A stretch of DNA of 64,000 nucleotides from Nonomuraea turcica (GTDB lineage: Bacteria > Actinomycetota > Actinomycetes > Streptosporangiales > Streptosporangiaceae): assembly GCF_030718205.1 (NCBI RefSeq), contig NZ_JAUZQF010000005.1:124001-188000 (forward strand), read 5' to 3'. The notes under the pieces are model-generated. The model worked only from the letters and a program-made list of their open reading frames with translations, ran no database searches and had not been told where the DNA came from. The translations under genes and the position numbers were made by a program. How positions within the stretch are numbered: the first letter of the stretch is position 1; the number at the start of each line of letters is the position of its first letter. Positions 8,202-16,918 of this stretch are shown piece by piece.

Positions 8202-9566
8202 ATGGGCTACGCCGAGCTCAGCCTGGCCACCTTGGACCGCGTCGATGAGGCGCGGCGGCCCCGCGTCGATCCGCGCCTGCTGCGGCCGCGTATCGTGCAC
8301 GTCGGTCTCGGCGCGTTCCACCGGGCGCACCAGGCCCTCTCCACCGAGGAAGCCGCGGCGCGCTCGGGCGAGCCGTGGGGCATCGCGGCCGTCGCCCCGC
8401 GCTCGGCGGCCACGGTCGAGGCGATGCGCGCGCAGGACTGCCTGTACACGGTGACCGACCGGGCGCCCGGCCCGCTGCGTCCGCGGGTGGCCGGTGCGAT
8501 CGTCGAGGCGCTGCTGATGCGCGCGGACGGCGCGCGGCTGCGGGACCTGCTCCGTTCGGAGGAGGTCCCGGTCGTGACGCTGACCGTCACGGAAAAGGCG
8601 TACCACCGCCGCGCGGACGTCGTCGGCCGGCTCGCCGGCGGACTGGCCGGGCGCTACCGGCACGGCGGCGCCCCGATCAGCGTCGTCTCCTGCGACAACC
8701 TGGCCGGCAACGGCCGGGTGCTGGCCACCGTGGTGCGTGACTTCGTCGCCGCGTCCCCCTGGCCGGACCGCGAGCGGCTGCTCGACTGGATGGAGGCCTC
8801 GGTCGCCTTCCCCGACACGGTCGTCGACCGGATCGTGCCCGCCACCACCCCCGGCGATCAGCGGGAGGTCTCGGCGGCCCTGGGGCTGCGCGACGCCGTG
8901 CCGGTGCTCGGCGAGCCGTACCGGCAGTGGGTGCTGGAGGACCGCTTCGCCGCGATGCGCCCGCCGTGGGAGCTCGGCGGCGCGGTCTTCGTCGCCGACG
9001 TCACGCCCTACCAGCTGCGCAAGCTGCGTCTGCTCAACGGGGCGCACTCCGCGATGGCCTACCTCGGGTCCGCGGCCGGCTGCCGCACGGTCGCGGAGGT
9101 GCTGGAGACGGGGTGGGGGGAACGGTTCGTGCGCGCCTTCGGCGCGGAGGTCGCCGCGACGCTGCCGGGCCCCGCAGCCGAGGCGGCCGCCTACGTCGAC
9201 CAGCTGGTCGAGCGCTTCCGCAACCCCGAGCTGCGCCACCTGCTGCGGCAGATCGGATCGGACGGCTCGGCGAAGATCCCCGAACGCTGGTTCGATCCGC
9301 TGCGCGCCCTGCGGCCCGCGCCCATGCTCGAACTGGCGCTGGCCGCCTGGGTGAATGCCACCGGCCCCGACGGCCTGAGCTTTGGCATGACCGACCCTCA
9401 GGCGCAGGCGCTGGCCGGCTGCCACCGGGGTGCGGCGGGCCCGGGCGAGGTGGTGGCGCGGCTGCTGCGCCTGACCGGCGCCCCTGATCTCGCCGAGCGG
9501 GCGGACCTCACCGCGGCGGTCGCCGCCCACCTCCCCGCCCTGCGTGCCGGGCGCGTCGACGTCTGA
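8202..9566 (+). CDS. Mannitol dehydrogenase family protein (mannitol 2-dehydrogenase or fructuronate reductase)
   Basis: 454 aa. The ATG at 8202 is preferred over the one at 8169 because AGGAG ends 5 bases before it. The N-terminal NAD-binding domain starts IVHVGLGAFHRAHQA and carries the family TVTEKAYH motif. The C-terminal domain has PYQLRKLRLLNGAHSAMAYLG with the catalytic Lys-Asn-His set of polyol-specific long-chain dehydrogenases. It interconverts a ketose or ketouronate with its polyol or aldonate using NAD(H). It is divergent from the debranching/glycosyltransferase operon and convergent with the hydrolase at 9576, with a gap of only 9 bases. Confidence 0.88.
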   Translation: MGYAELSLATLDRVDEARRPRVDPRLLRPRIVHVGLGAFHRAHQALSTEEAAARSGEPWGIAAVAPRSAATVEAMRAQDCLYTVTDRAPGPLRPRVAGAIVEALLMRADGARLRDLLRSEEVPVVTLTVTEKAYHRRADVVGRLAGGLAGRYRHGGAPISVVSCDNLAGNGRVLATVVRDFVAASPWPDRERLLDWMEASVAFPDTVVDRIVPATTPGDQREVSAALGLRDAVPVLGEPYRQWVLEDRFAAMRPPWELGGAVFVADVTPYQLRKLRLLNGAHSAMAYLGSAAGCRTVAEVLETGWGERFVRAFGAEVAATLPGPAAEAAAYVDQLVERFRNPELRHLLRQIGSDGSAKIPERWFDPLRALRPAPMLELALAAWVNATGPDGLSFGMTDPQAQALAGCHRGAAGPGEVVARLLRLTGAPDLAERADLTAAVAAHLPALRAGRVDV

Positions 9567-9575
9567 CCGGGCGGC

Positions 9576-10280
9576 TCACCAGGACGACACCAGGTCGGCG
9601 AATCTCGCGGGCTGCTCCAGGTGCAGGAAATGCCCGGCCTCCGGCCACACGACGGTCGTGGAGCGCGGATGCGCCGGCAACCCCGCCTCCCAGCACGCCG
9701 CCTCCGGCACATTGTGGACGGCGAGCACCGGGCAGACCCGCCTGGCCAGATACCGCTCGGAGGCCCGGCGCACCCCGAAGGCCCCCGGCAGCGTGTATAT
9801 GCCGGCGTAGCACTCGGCCAGCACGTGCCCCGGCGTGGCCAGCAGCTGCTCGGCCACCGGCGCGGGCAGCGGCCCGAGCTGCCGCGACGCCGCCTCGGCG
9901 CCGTCCGCCCGCAGCGCGGCCAGGCGGCCGGGGATGAGCCGCTCCTCGGCCTCGTCCGCCCCGTAGGCCGGGGCGACCACGACCATCGCGCGGACCGTCG
10001 AAGGATGCTCGACCGCCAGCGCGGTGACGACCTGGCCGCCCATGGAGTGCCCGACGGCCACCACGGGCTCCTCGATCCACGGCAGCAGATCGCCGGCCAG
10101 GTCGGCGGGGGTGTAACCGGTCGCCGGCGCCGGGGACCTGCCGTGGCCGCGCAGGTCCACGGCGATCACCCGGCGCTCGCCGAAGTCGAGCGCGTCCCAC
10201 ACGCGGTGGTCGCCGCCCCATCCATGCACCAGCAGCAGCGGCGGGCCGGCGGACCCGCGCGTCTGGACGTGCACGCTCAT
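9576..10280 (-). CDS. Alpha/beta-fold hydrolase
   Basis: 234 aa. It shows the fold hallmarks: LLLVHGWGGDHRVWD (oxyanion loop), the nucleophile elbow GHSMGG with S79, and PEAGHFLHLEQP with H217 near the C-terminus. It lacks a signal peptide and is cytoplasmic. It is the last gene of the importer operon, 5 bases downstream of the 963-residue exported protein. That position suggests it hydrolyses an ester on an imported saccharide fragment, but the substrate is unknown. Confidence 0.82.
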   Translation of the reverse strand: MSVHVQTRGSAGPPLLLVHGWGGDHRVWDALDFGERRVIAVDLRGHGRSPAPATGYTPADLAGDLLPWIEEPVVAVGHSMGGQVVTALAVEHPSTVRAMVVVAPAYGADEAEERLIPGRLAALRADGAEAASRQLGPLPAPVAEQLLATPGHVLAECYAGIYTLPGAFGVRRASERYLARRVCPVLAVHNVPEAACWEAGLPAHPRSTTVVWPEAGHFLHLEQPARFADLVSSW

Positions 10281-10285
10281 CGGCG

Positions 10286-13177
10286 TCAGTCCTCCAGGTA
10301 CAGGACCACGGTGCTGAGCGGCTCGACCTCGATCGAGCCGCCGAGCCTGACCTGCCGGCCGGTGCCCAGGTCGCGGGCCGTGCCGGGACCGGTGGTGTAG
10401 AGGCGGCGGGTGCGCTCACCGTCGGTGTTCATCCCGATCAGGTAGCGGCCGTAGGAGCAGCGGTAGAACTGCGCCTTGCCCACGAAGAGCTTCTCGACGC
10501 CGGGGAAGTCCACCCCGAGCGCCGGGTCGGGCACGTCGGCGGGATGCGGCGCGACTTTGAGCACCTCACCGGCGAAGGCCTGGTGCAGCTCGGAGCCGGG
10601 CGGCGGGAAGCCGCCGGGCGGGATGTGGGAGGCGGCCGGGTCGTTGATGGCGAAATTGGAGCAGACCCAGTCCTGCTCCGTCCAGATCTCGCCGGTCGGG
10701 ATGACGGAGCACTGCTGGCGGAGCGTGGCGACCCGGTGGGTGTCAGGGGTGATGTGGTGGACACGGGCCAGGTTGTTCACGGCCTGCCTCGCCCGCCAAT
10801 AGAGGCAGGCGTAGAGGATCTCCTGGCCGTTCTTGATGGCGACGACGCCGTTCTCCTCGTCGGTGAAGACGAACGAGGGCGCGTCCCAGTCCATGGGGAA
10901 GGCCTGCGGCCGCGCCGTACGGGCGGTGAAGGCGGGCCAGTCCCGCGCGAGCAGGCGCAGGGCGACCACCCCGACCCGCGACCAGGAGTGCGTCTGAAGC
11001 AGGTCGAGACCGCCGAAGAACTGGTTGTCGCCGACCATGCGCTGGCCGCGGCCCACCAGGGCGGGATCGTCGAAGACCGCGGAGGCCATGAGCGGGTGGC
11101 CGTCCCAGTCCACCCGCTGGGCGTAGGTGACGACGCCCGGATAGTGGTCGTCGCGCCAGCCGACCGCCGCCTCCAGGCGCATGGTGCGGTAGCCGTCGTT
11201 GTCGACCTCGGGGTAGCGGAACACCGCCCGCGCGTTGATCATCTTGACCAGCTGGGCCTCGAGCTCGGGATCCTTGACCCCGTCGAAGCGGGTGACCGCC
11301 TCATACAGCAGCACCAGCCAGCAGGTGACCTCGCCGTAGCTGCCGACGTACCCCAGCTCCTTGGTCAGCCCCTTGCGCGTGGCCTGGTAGAAGTGCTCGC
11401 CCAGCGGCTTGCTCGGCGTGCCGGAGGCGTCCTCCCTGCCGAGGAAGGGCTTGAGCCCGACGGCCTGGTGGATGTAGTCGCGGGCCTTCTCCTCCGCCAG
11501 CGGGGCCTTATCCGGATTTATCAGCATCAGGCCGCGATTGCAGCGGTAGATGCCGAGCGCGCAGATCTGCACCTGGTTGCTGTAGTGCGGCATGTGCCGG
11601 CGCCAGTACGCGATGGACTCCGTCATCATCTTCGTATATGCGGCGCGGCGGACCGGCAGATCCCCTTGGTCCGGCTCGGTGGCCCCGGCCAGCGGGGTGA
11701 CCTCGACGTCGTCGAACCAGGCGGTGCCGCCGCCGTGGACCCGCACGTCCAGCCGGAGCTCGACGGCGGTGGCCGGGGTGGTCAGCTCGGTGGTGATCTG
11801 GGTCCAGTCGTTGGTGCCGGTGGGCGCGAAGACCCTCTGGTCGGTGCCGACGATCTTCCCGGCCGGGTCGTAGAAGAGCACGTTGAGGTACGCGCCGGGG
11901 GCGGCGACGTTCTCGGTCCTGACCCAGACGCTGTAGCGGTGCTTGCCCTGGCCGATCAGCGTACGGTTCTGCGAGGTGCTCCACCCGGCCACGGCGCCCG
12001 CGTCGGCGGCGACCTTGACCGAGCGGGAGCCGCCGTGCGTGACGGCGTCGTCCCAGAGCCAGGTGGCGGTGCCGGCCCATCGGGCGCTCGTCCAGCCGGC
12101 CGGAGCCGTGCCGCCGCGCTCGAAGCCGGGGTTGGGCGCGCCCACGGCCCTGGCCCCGATCTTCCGTTCCAGGCGGTCGCCCAGCACGTCCTTGAGCAGG
12201 ACCAGCACGTGACCCACCTTGCCGAAGCCCTCCCACTGCTGGTCGGAGGCCGTCAGCACGGTGGGGTCGGTGAGCCACTTGGTGTAGCGGGCGTCGATCG
12301 CGGCCAGCACCTGGTCGATGGCCTCGGGGTTCTGGTAGGCGGGGCTGCCGGGGTAGAAGTAGCCCTCGGCCAAACTGAGGTAGGCCCAGGAGTCCATCGA
12401 GGCGGCGCTGCCGCCCAGCCAGCTGCGGTGCTCTCTGACCACCCTGGCCTTGATCGTCTCCAGGACCTCGGGTCCCGGCTCGGGCCGGACGGGCGCCTCG
12501 GGCGCGGGGCCCTGGATGCCGTCTCCGGGGAAGTACGGCTCCTTGTGCGTGAAGATCCGGTAGAAGGGGCGGGTCGGCTTGTTCAGCGTGCGGTAGAACT
12601 CGGCGGCGTTCTGGCCGTAGCCCCAGACCCGGCCCATCGCCCGGATCTCCAGCGTGACCTGCTCCTTGTCCCTGGTCATCGCCTCGGGTAACGGCAGGGT
12701 GTGGTAGTGGAAACGGCCCGGCGCGTGCGCGTCCAGGCTCAGGATGTCCAGCGGGTCGACCGCGCCCAGGTGGTAGTGGCCGACCTGCTCGCCCTCGCAG
12801 AAGAGCTGCAGCCGGGACTGGTCGGCCTCGGTCGGGGCGCGGTCGCCGCCCCAGAGTTTGATGGTGACGTACGTGGTGCCGTCAGGCACGCACTTGACGG
12901 TGCAGGCGACGGTGCCGCCCCAGGCGCTCGCGGGCGTCTGGGGGTTGAGCACACGGGCGCTCTGGCCGAGCGCCCCTGCCACCACGTCGGACCCCGCCGG
13001 GGTGACCGCGTGCGCGGCCTCCGACGCCGCGTCGCCGAAGATCACCTCGTCGAGTGGCCGGCCGGGGCGGGCGGTGGCGGCCGCCGCGGGCCCGGACAGC
13101 AGGCTCCAGCTCGCGGCGGCCGCGGCTCCGGCGCCGCTCGCGCGGAGCAGGGCACGCCGGGACAGTTCGGGCTTCAT
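10286..13177 (-). CDS. Large Tat-exported protein, polysaccharide-lyase-like, with inserted carbohydrate-binding module
   Basis: 963 aa. Residues 3-35 form a Tat signal (SRRALLRASG plus hydrophobic stretch, AAA cleavage). Residues about 40-210 form a beta-rich module; about 240-340 and 500-780 are alpha-helical and resemble the toroid of heparinase/alginate-lyase folds (AYWRRHMPHYSNQVQICALGIYRCNRGLML). A CBM4/9-like sandwich (about 350-500, NPGFERGGTAPAGWTSARW... WFDDVEV) is inserted between the helical parts. The C-terminus is beta-sheet. I could not name a family or catalytic residues. It sits between a sugar-importer lipoprotein and a hydrolase, so it probably cleaves the polymer whose fragments the importer takes up. 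Confidence 0.55.
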   Translation of the reverse strand: MKPELSRRALLRASGAGAAAAASWSLLSGPAAAATARPGRPLDEVIFGDAASEAAHAVTPAGSDVVAGALGQSARVLNPQTPASAWGGTVACTVKCVPDGTTYVTIKLWGGDRAPTEADQSRLQLFCEGEQVGHYHLGAVDPLDILSLDAHAPGRFHYHTLPLPEAMTRDKEQVTLEIRAMGRVWGYGQNAAEFYRTLNKPTRPFYRIFTHKEPYFPGDGIQGPAPEAPVRPEPGPEVLETIKARVVREHRSWLGGSAASMDSWAYLSLAEGYFYPGSPAYQNPEAIDQVLAAIDARYTKWLTDPTVLTASDQQWEGFGKVGHVLVLLKDVLGDRLERKIGARAVGAPNPGFERGGTAPAGWTSARWAGTATWLWDDAVTHGGSRSVKVAADAGAVAGWSTSQNRTLIGQGKHRYSVWVRTENVAAPGAYLNVLFYDPAGKIVGTDQRVFAPTGTNDWTQITTELTTPATAVELRLDVRVHGGGTAWFDDVEVTPLAGATEPDQGDLPVRRAAYTKMMTESIAYWRRHMPHYSNQVQICALGIYRCNRGLMLINPDKAPLAEEKARDYIHQAVGLKPFLGREDASGTPSKPLGEHFYQATRKGLTKELGYVGSYGEVTCWLVLLYEAVTRFDGVKDPELEAQLVKMINARAVFRYPEVDNDGYRTMRLEAAVGWRDDHYPGVVTYAQRVDWDGHPLMASAVFDDPALVGRGQRMVGDNQFFGGLDLLQTHSWSRVGVVALRLLARDWPAFTARTARPQAFPMDWDAPSFVFTDEENGVVAIKNGQEILYACLYWRARQAVNNLARVHHITPDTHRVATLRQQCSVIPTGEIWTEQDWVCSNFAINDPAASHIPPGGFPPPGSELHQAFAGEVLKVAPHPADVPDPALGVDFPGVEKLFVGKAQFYRCSYGRYLIGMNTDGERTRRLYTTGPGTARDLGTGRQVRLGGSIEVEPLSTVVLYLED

Positions 13178-13210
13178 GGGGGGTGCGTTCCTTTCCCGGC
13201 GTGCCGGCTC

Positions 13211-14779
13211 TTACTGGCCCTTGAGGTAGGCGTCGGCCTGCTTGGCCATCTCCGCCTGGAGCTTGGCCAGGCCCGCCCTGTCGAGGGCCTTCTTCAGCTT
13301 GTCCAGGCCCTGGTCGACGTCCACGGCGCCGATGAACAGCGGGTTGGCGAACTGCGTGAGGGCGGCGGTGACCTGGGTGTTCTCTCGCTTCACCGGCTCG
13401 GGGTCAGGGACGAAGGCGGCGTACGGGTCGACGGTGAAGTTGTCGATGTTCTGGGCCCAGTCGAACCACTTGGTCTCGGACTCGGTCATGTCCTTGATCC
13501 GGCGCTCCAGCTTGGCCCGCCAGGCGAGCGCGAAGCCCGGGAAGGTGTAGGTGGAGACCTTCTCGTACTTGTCGTCGCCGTCGGGGTTCCAGTCCTTGCC
13601 GGGGATGCCGTAGTTGAGCAGGTCGTGGTTCTCCTTGATCGACACCCAGTCCTGCAGCTGCATGGCCTTCTCGTTGCTCTGGCCCTTGGCGTTGAGCACG
13701 ACGAAGTTGTCGCTCTGGAAGGTCTGGTACGGCTTGGCGCTCTCGCCGCCCTTGAGCGGCATCACGTTCGCGAGCATCGCGCCCGGCACGTTCTTGGTCA
13801 GCTCGGGCAGCGCCGTGGAGGACAGGCCGTCGGTCATGGCCCAGCCGCTGGCGACGCGGCCGGCCTTGAACTGCGAGTCCAGCGCCTTGGAGTCCAGGGT
13901 GAGGGCGTTCTTGTTGATCAGCCCGTCCTGGTAGTACTTCCGGATCAGGCGCAGCGCGTCCACCATGCCCGGGGCCTCCCACCACGGGATCGGGTTGGAC
14001 GAGCCGGTCGTCTTGCCGTCGGCGGCCAGGACGAAGTTGAACGAGTCGCCCGTGAAGGAGGCGATGCTCATGGTCGGGTTGTCCCACATGTAGGGGTTGA
14101 GCCAGCCGACCGGGTTCCACGCCACCATCAGCTTGGGCATGCGGGAGCTGACCCCGATGGGGATGATGTCCTTGTTCTTCTGCTTGACGTCGTACCAGAA
14201 CTTCTCCAGCCCGGCGAAGTCCGTGATGTCGCTCATGCCGAGCTTGTCAGCCAGGTCCTGGCGGATGCTGAAGTGGTGGAATCGAGCGACGGAGTTGATC
14301 TGGGGCAGGCCGTAGAGCTTGCCGCTCCACCGGTTCAGCTCGATGATCTTCGGGTCGATCGTGGCGGTCAGGTTGGGGTACTTGCCGCTGGACAGCAGGC
14401 TGCTCAGGTCGACGATCGAGCCACTGGCCGCGAGCTGCGTCATGTTGAGCCAGCGCGCCTGCAGCGCCGTGTCGAACTTCTCCCCGGCGGTGAACTTCAG
14501 CAGCGCCTGCTGACCGTAGCTGGTCCACGGGATGAACTGCGGCTTGATGGTGAAGCCCAGGTCCGCCTGAAGCTTCTTGTTGACTTCCGCCAGGACGGGG
14601 TCCCAGCCGACCGGCACGTCGCCGGGCAGCAGCAGGCTCAGCGTGAGCGCGGCGCTGCTCGCACCGCCACTCGCCTGGGGCTGCGAGGAGCCGCTGGAGC
14701 AGGCAGAGAGGAAGGCGGCGACGGACAGACCGCCGCCGGCGGCCAGCAGGCCGCGCCGCGACATCATGGGGTTGGACAC
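13211..14779 (-). CDS. Extracellular solute-binding lipoprotein of an LplA-type sugar importer
   Basis: 522 aa. The GTG at 14779 has AGGAG 5 bases upstream; ATG codons at 14767 and 14764 are alternatives. SRRGLLAAGG followed by a hydrophobic run and LSACSSG is a twin-arginine lipoprotein signal with the lipidated cysteine in LSAC. The mature protein is a large class binding protein of the LplA/YtcQ kind (over 500 aa), which carries complex oligosaccharides. It lies just downstream of the two permease genes in the same operon. Confidence 0.85.
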   Translation of the reverse strand: MSNPMMSRRGLLAAGGGLSVAAFLSACSSGSSQPQASGGASSAALTLSLLLPGDVPVGWDPVLAEVNKKLQADLGFTIKPQFIPWTSYGQQALLKFTAGEKFDTALQARWLNMTQLAASGSIVDLSSLLSSGKYPNLTATIDPKIIELNRWSGKLYGLPQINSVARFHHFSIRQDLADKLGMSDITDFAGLEKFWYDVKQKNKDIIPIGVSSRMPKLMVAWNPVGWLNPYMWDNPTMSIASFTGDSFNFVLAADGKTTGSSNPIPWWEAPGMVDALRLIRKYYQDGLINKNALTLDSKALDSQFKAGRVASGWAMTDGLSSTALPELTKNVPGAMLANVMPLKGGESAKPYQTFQSDNFVVLNAKGQSNEKAMQLQDWVSIKENHDLLNYGIPGKDWNPDGDDKYEKVSTYTFPGFALAWRAKLERRIKDMTESETKWFDWAQNIDNFTVDPYAAFVPDPEPVKRENTQVTAALTQFANPLFIGAVDVDQGLDKLKKALDRAGLAKLQAEMAKQADAYLKGQ

Positions 14780-14807
14780 GGTAACTCCTGAAATGGGGGG
14801 AACTGAC

Positions 14808-15671
14808 TCAGCCCTTGGTGGCACCGAGGGTGATGCCCTTGACGAAGTAGCGCTGGGCGAAGGGGTAGGCGAGCAGGATCGGGCCGATGGCGACGGTGGT
14901 GAGGGCGAGCCGGAGCTGGTAGACGGGGGTGGCCGCCTCGGCCAGCTGCGGCAGCATCGCGGTGAACGAGATGTTGGAGATCAGGTTCTGCAGGACGAGC
15001 GGGAGCGGGAACTTGTGCACGTCGTCGATGAACAGCAACGCCATGAACCAGTCGTTCCAGTAGTGCACGGCGTAGAAGAGGCCGACGACCGCCAGGATCG
15101 GCTTGGACAGCGGCAGCGCGATCGTGAAGAACATGCGCAGCTCGCCGGCGCCGTCGATCTTGGCCGACTCGAAAATCGACTCGGGCAGCTGGCGGAAGGC
15201 GCTGACCTGGACGAAGACGAGGAACGGCATGACCAGCAGCGGCAGGATGACCGCGAAGTAGCTGTTCTGCAAGTGCAGGTACTGCGTCACCAGCAGATAG
15301 AGCGGCACCAGGCCGCCGGAGAACAGCATCGGCAGGTACGAGTAGATCGTCAGCGGCCGGCTGATGCCGGGCACCCGGCGAGCGATCACCCAGCTCAGCC
15401 CCGAGGTCACCGCCAGGGACAGCGCCGTGCCCACGAAGGTGATGAAGAGGCTGGCGACGTAGGCGTTCAGCACCGCCGGCCCAGTGAAGATCATCTTGTA
15501 GGCGGTGAAGTCGAAGTCCGGGAAGAAGCTGTAGCCGGTGGTGGCCAGCTGCGTCTCGCTCGTGAACGACCCCGAGATGATCATCCAGAAGGGCACGGCG
15601 CACGCCAGCACGGCGAGGGAGACACCGATCACGCTGACGACGGTGAACGGCTCCAGCTTTCTGGTGCTCAT
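14808..15671 (-). CDS. ABC sugar importer permease, LplC type
   Basis: 287 aa, six predicted membrane helices. The EAA loop is ESAKIDGAGELRMFFTIALPLSKPIL, where the permease docks onto the ATPase. The family hallmark C-terminal end (FVKGITLGATKG) is present. The start overlaps the previous permease stop by 4 bases. No ATPase gene is in the operon, so a shared MsiK-like ATPase is presumably used. Confidence 0.9.
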   Translation of the reverse strand: MSTRKLEPFTVVSVIGVSLAVLACAVPFWMIISGSFTSETQLATTGYSFFPDFDFTAYKMIFTGPAVLNAYVASLFITFVGTALSLAVTSGLSWVIARRVPGISRPLTIYSYLPMLFSGGLVPLYLLVTQYLHLQNSYFAVILPLLVMPFLVFVQVSAFRQLPESIFESAKIDGAGELRMFFTIALPLSKPILAVVGLFYAVHYWNDWFMALLFIDDVHKFPLPLVLQNLISNISFTAMLPQLAEAATPVYQLRLALTTVAIGPILLAYPFAQRYFVKGITLGATKG

Positions 15672-16660
15672 AGGATGCTCGTCTCCTTCGAGTACTTGCG
15701 CTGGATCAGCACCGCGATCACCACGAGGATGAAACCGACCACCGACTGGAACAGGCCGATCGCCGCGGTGGTGCCGAAGTCGCCGAGTTGGCGCAGGGCG
15801 CGGAAGACGTAGGTGTCGATGACGTCGGTGTTGTCGAACAACGTGCCGTTGTCGCCGATGATCGCGTAGATGGTGCCGAAGTCGCCGTAGAAGATCCGGC
15901 CCACCCCCAGCACCAGCAGCACCGCCGCGGTGGGCTTCAGCAGCGGCAGCGTGATGCGCCAGGCCATCTGCGCCCGCGAGGCTCCGTCGATCATCCCGGC
16001 CTCGTAGACCTCCTCGGGGATGCCGGTGATCGCGGCCAGGAAGATCACGCTCAGGTAGCCGCCGAGCTGCCAGATCTTCACCACGGTCAGGATCCACGGC
16101 CACGGCCCCGGCTCGGTGTACCAGTCCACCGCGGGGAATCCGAAACCGCTCAGAGCGTCGTTGACCGCCCCTCCCCCACCGGACGCCCCGGCGAGCAGCA
16201 CCTGCAGGATGATGCTGATCACGACCGGGGACACGAAGTAGGGGAAGAAGACGACGGACTGGGAGACCCGCTTGAAGAAGGTGCTGCGGATCTCGTTCAG
16301 CATGATCGCCAGGATGATCCCGGCGGCCAGCGTCGCCCCGAGGAACAACACGTTGAGGAACAGGGTGTTGAACAGAATCCTCGCCGCGTCCCCGGACTCC
16401 AGGAAGTAGGTGAAGTTCTCCAGCCCGTTCCACGGGCTGTCGAAGATGCCCAGGTTGACGTCGAACTCCTTGAACGCCACCACCAGGCCGGCCATCGGCA
16501 GGTAGTTGAAGACCAAGAAGAAGACGACCGCCGGCAGCGCGAGCAGCCCGACCACCCAGCCCTTGCGGGCCGCCACGCCTTTGCTGCGGCGCCGGCGCCG
16601 GGGTGGCCCGGTCGGAGGTCTCGTCTGAGGCTCTTGCCTCGCCTTAAGCGTGCTGCTCAT
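15668..16660 (-). CDS. ABC sugar importer permease, LplB type
   Basis: 330 aa. A GTG one codon upstream (16663) is an equally possible start; the ribosome site is weak. The N-terminal 35 residues are basic and cytoplasmic (PPRRRRRSKG). Six helices follow, with the EAA loop YEAGMIDGASRAQMAWRITLPLLKP. First gene of the operon LplB-LplC-binding protein-lyase-like-hydrolase. The promoter lies 70-120 bases upstream. Confidence 0.88.
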   Translation of the reverse strand: MSSTLKARQEPQTRPPTGPPRRRRRSKGVAARKGWVVGLLALPAVVFFLVFNYLPMAGLVVAFKEFDVNLGIFDSPWNGLENFTYFLESGDAARILFNTLFLNVLFLGATLAAGIILAIMLNEIRSTFFKRVSQSVVFFPYFVSPVVISIILQVLLAGASGGGGAVNDALSGFGFPAVDWYTEPGPWPWILTVVKIWQLGGYLSVIFLAAITGIPEEVYEAGMIDGASRAQMAWRITLPLLKPTAAVLLVLGVGRIFYGDFGTIYAIIGDNGTLFDNTDVIDTYVFRALRQLGDFGTTAAIGLFQSVVGFILVVIAVLIQRKYSKETSIL

Positions 16661-16726
16661 CACCCGAAGTCCCGTCTGAGGCGGCAGAAGATGGCCGCGA
16701 AGTTGGATAGAAACCGGTAGCTGCGA

Positions 16727-16777
16727 ACGCTACGTGCGAGCGGCATTCACCACAAGGCGGCGTTACGGATACGTTAC
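16727..16777 (-). promoter_or_regulatory. Promoter with CGTTAC direct repeats for the LplBC operon
   Basis: On the minus strand TTGTGG (16755-16750) and TAGCGT (16732-16727) are separated by 17 bases, a plausible sigma-70 promoter. Just upstream of the -35, CGTTAC is repeated in direct orientation at 16761-16766 and 16772-16777, an 11-base period that places both on one face of the helix. This is the layout of an activator or response-regulator site. The regulator is unknown. Confidence 0.45.
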
Positions 16778-16855
16778 AGACAAGTCTCTCCCAGTCCGCC
16801 CAAGGCACTCTTTTAGTGCGCGAACGTGCCGCCTCGCGTCACCAGGGCCGCACCA

Positions 16856-16885
16856 TTGACCATCAACCCGCTGTGCTTCTACGGT
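16856..16885 (+). promoter_or_regulatory. Candidate promoter of the 2-hydroxyacid dehydrogenase gene
   Basis: TTGACC at 16856-16861 and TACGGT at 16880-16885 with an 18-base spacer; the GGAGG ribosome site follows at 16907-16911. Confidence 0.4.
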
Positions 16886-16918
16886 TAGAAACCGATCCCT
16901 ACGAATGGAGGCTCCTCC

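Noticed and set aside
6155..9530. Long frames antisense to the debranching-like and mannitol dehydrogenase genes
   Set aside because: Arg/Gly/Pro-rich translations without any motif, while the opposite strands encode clear enzymes.
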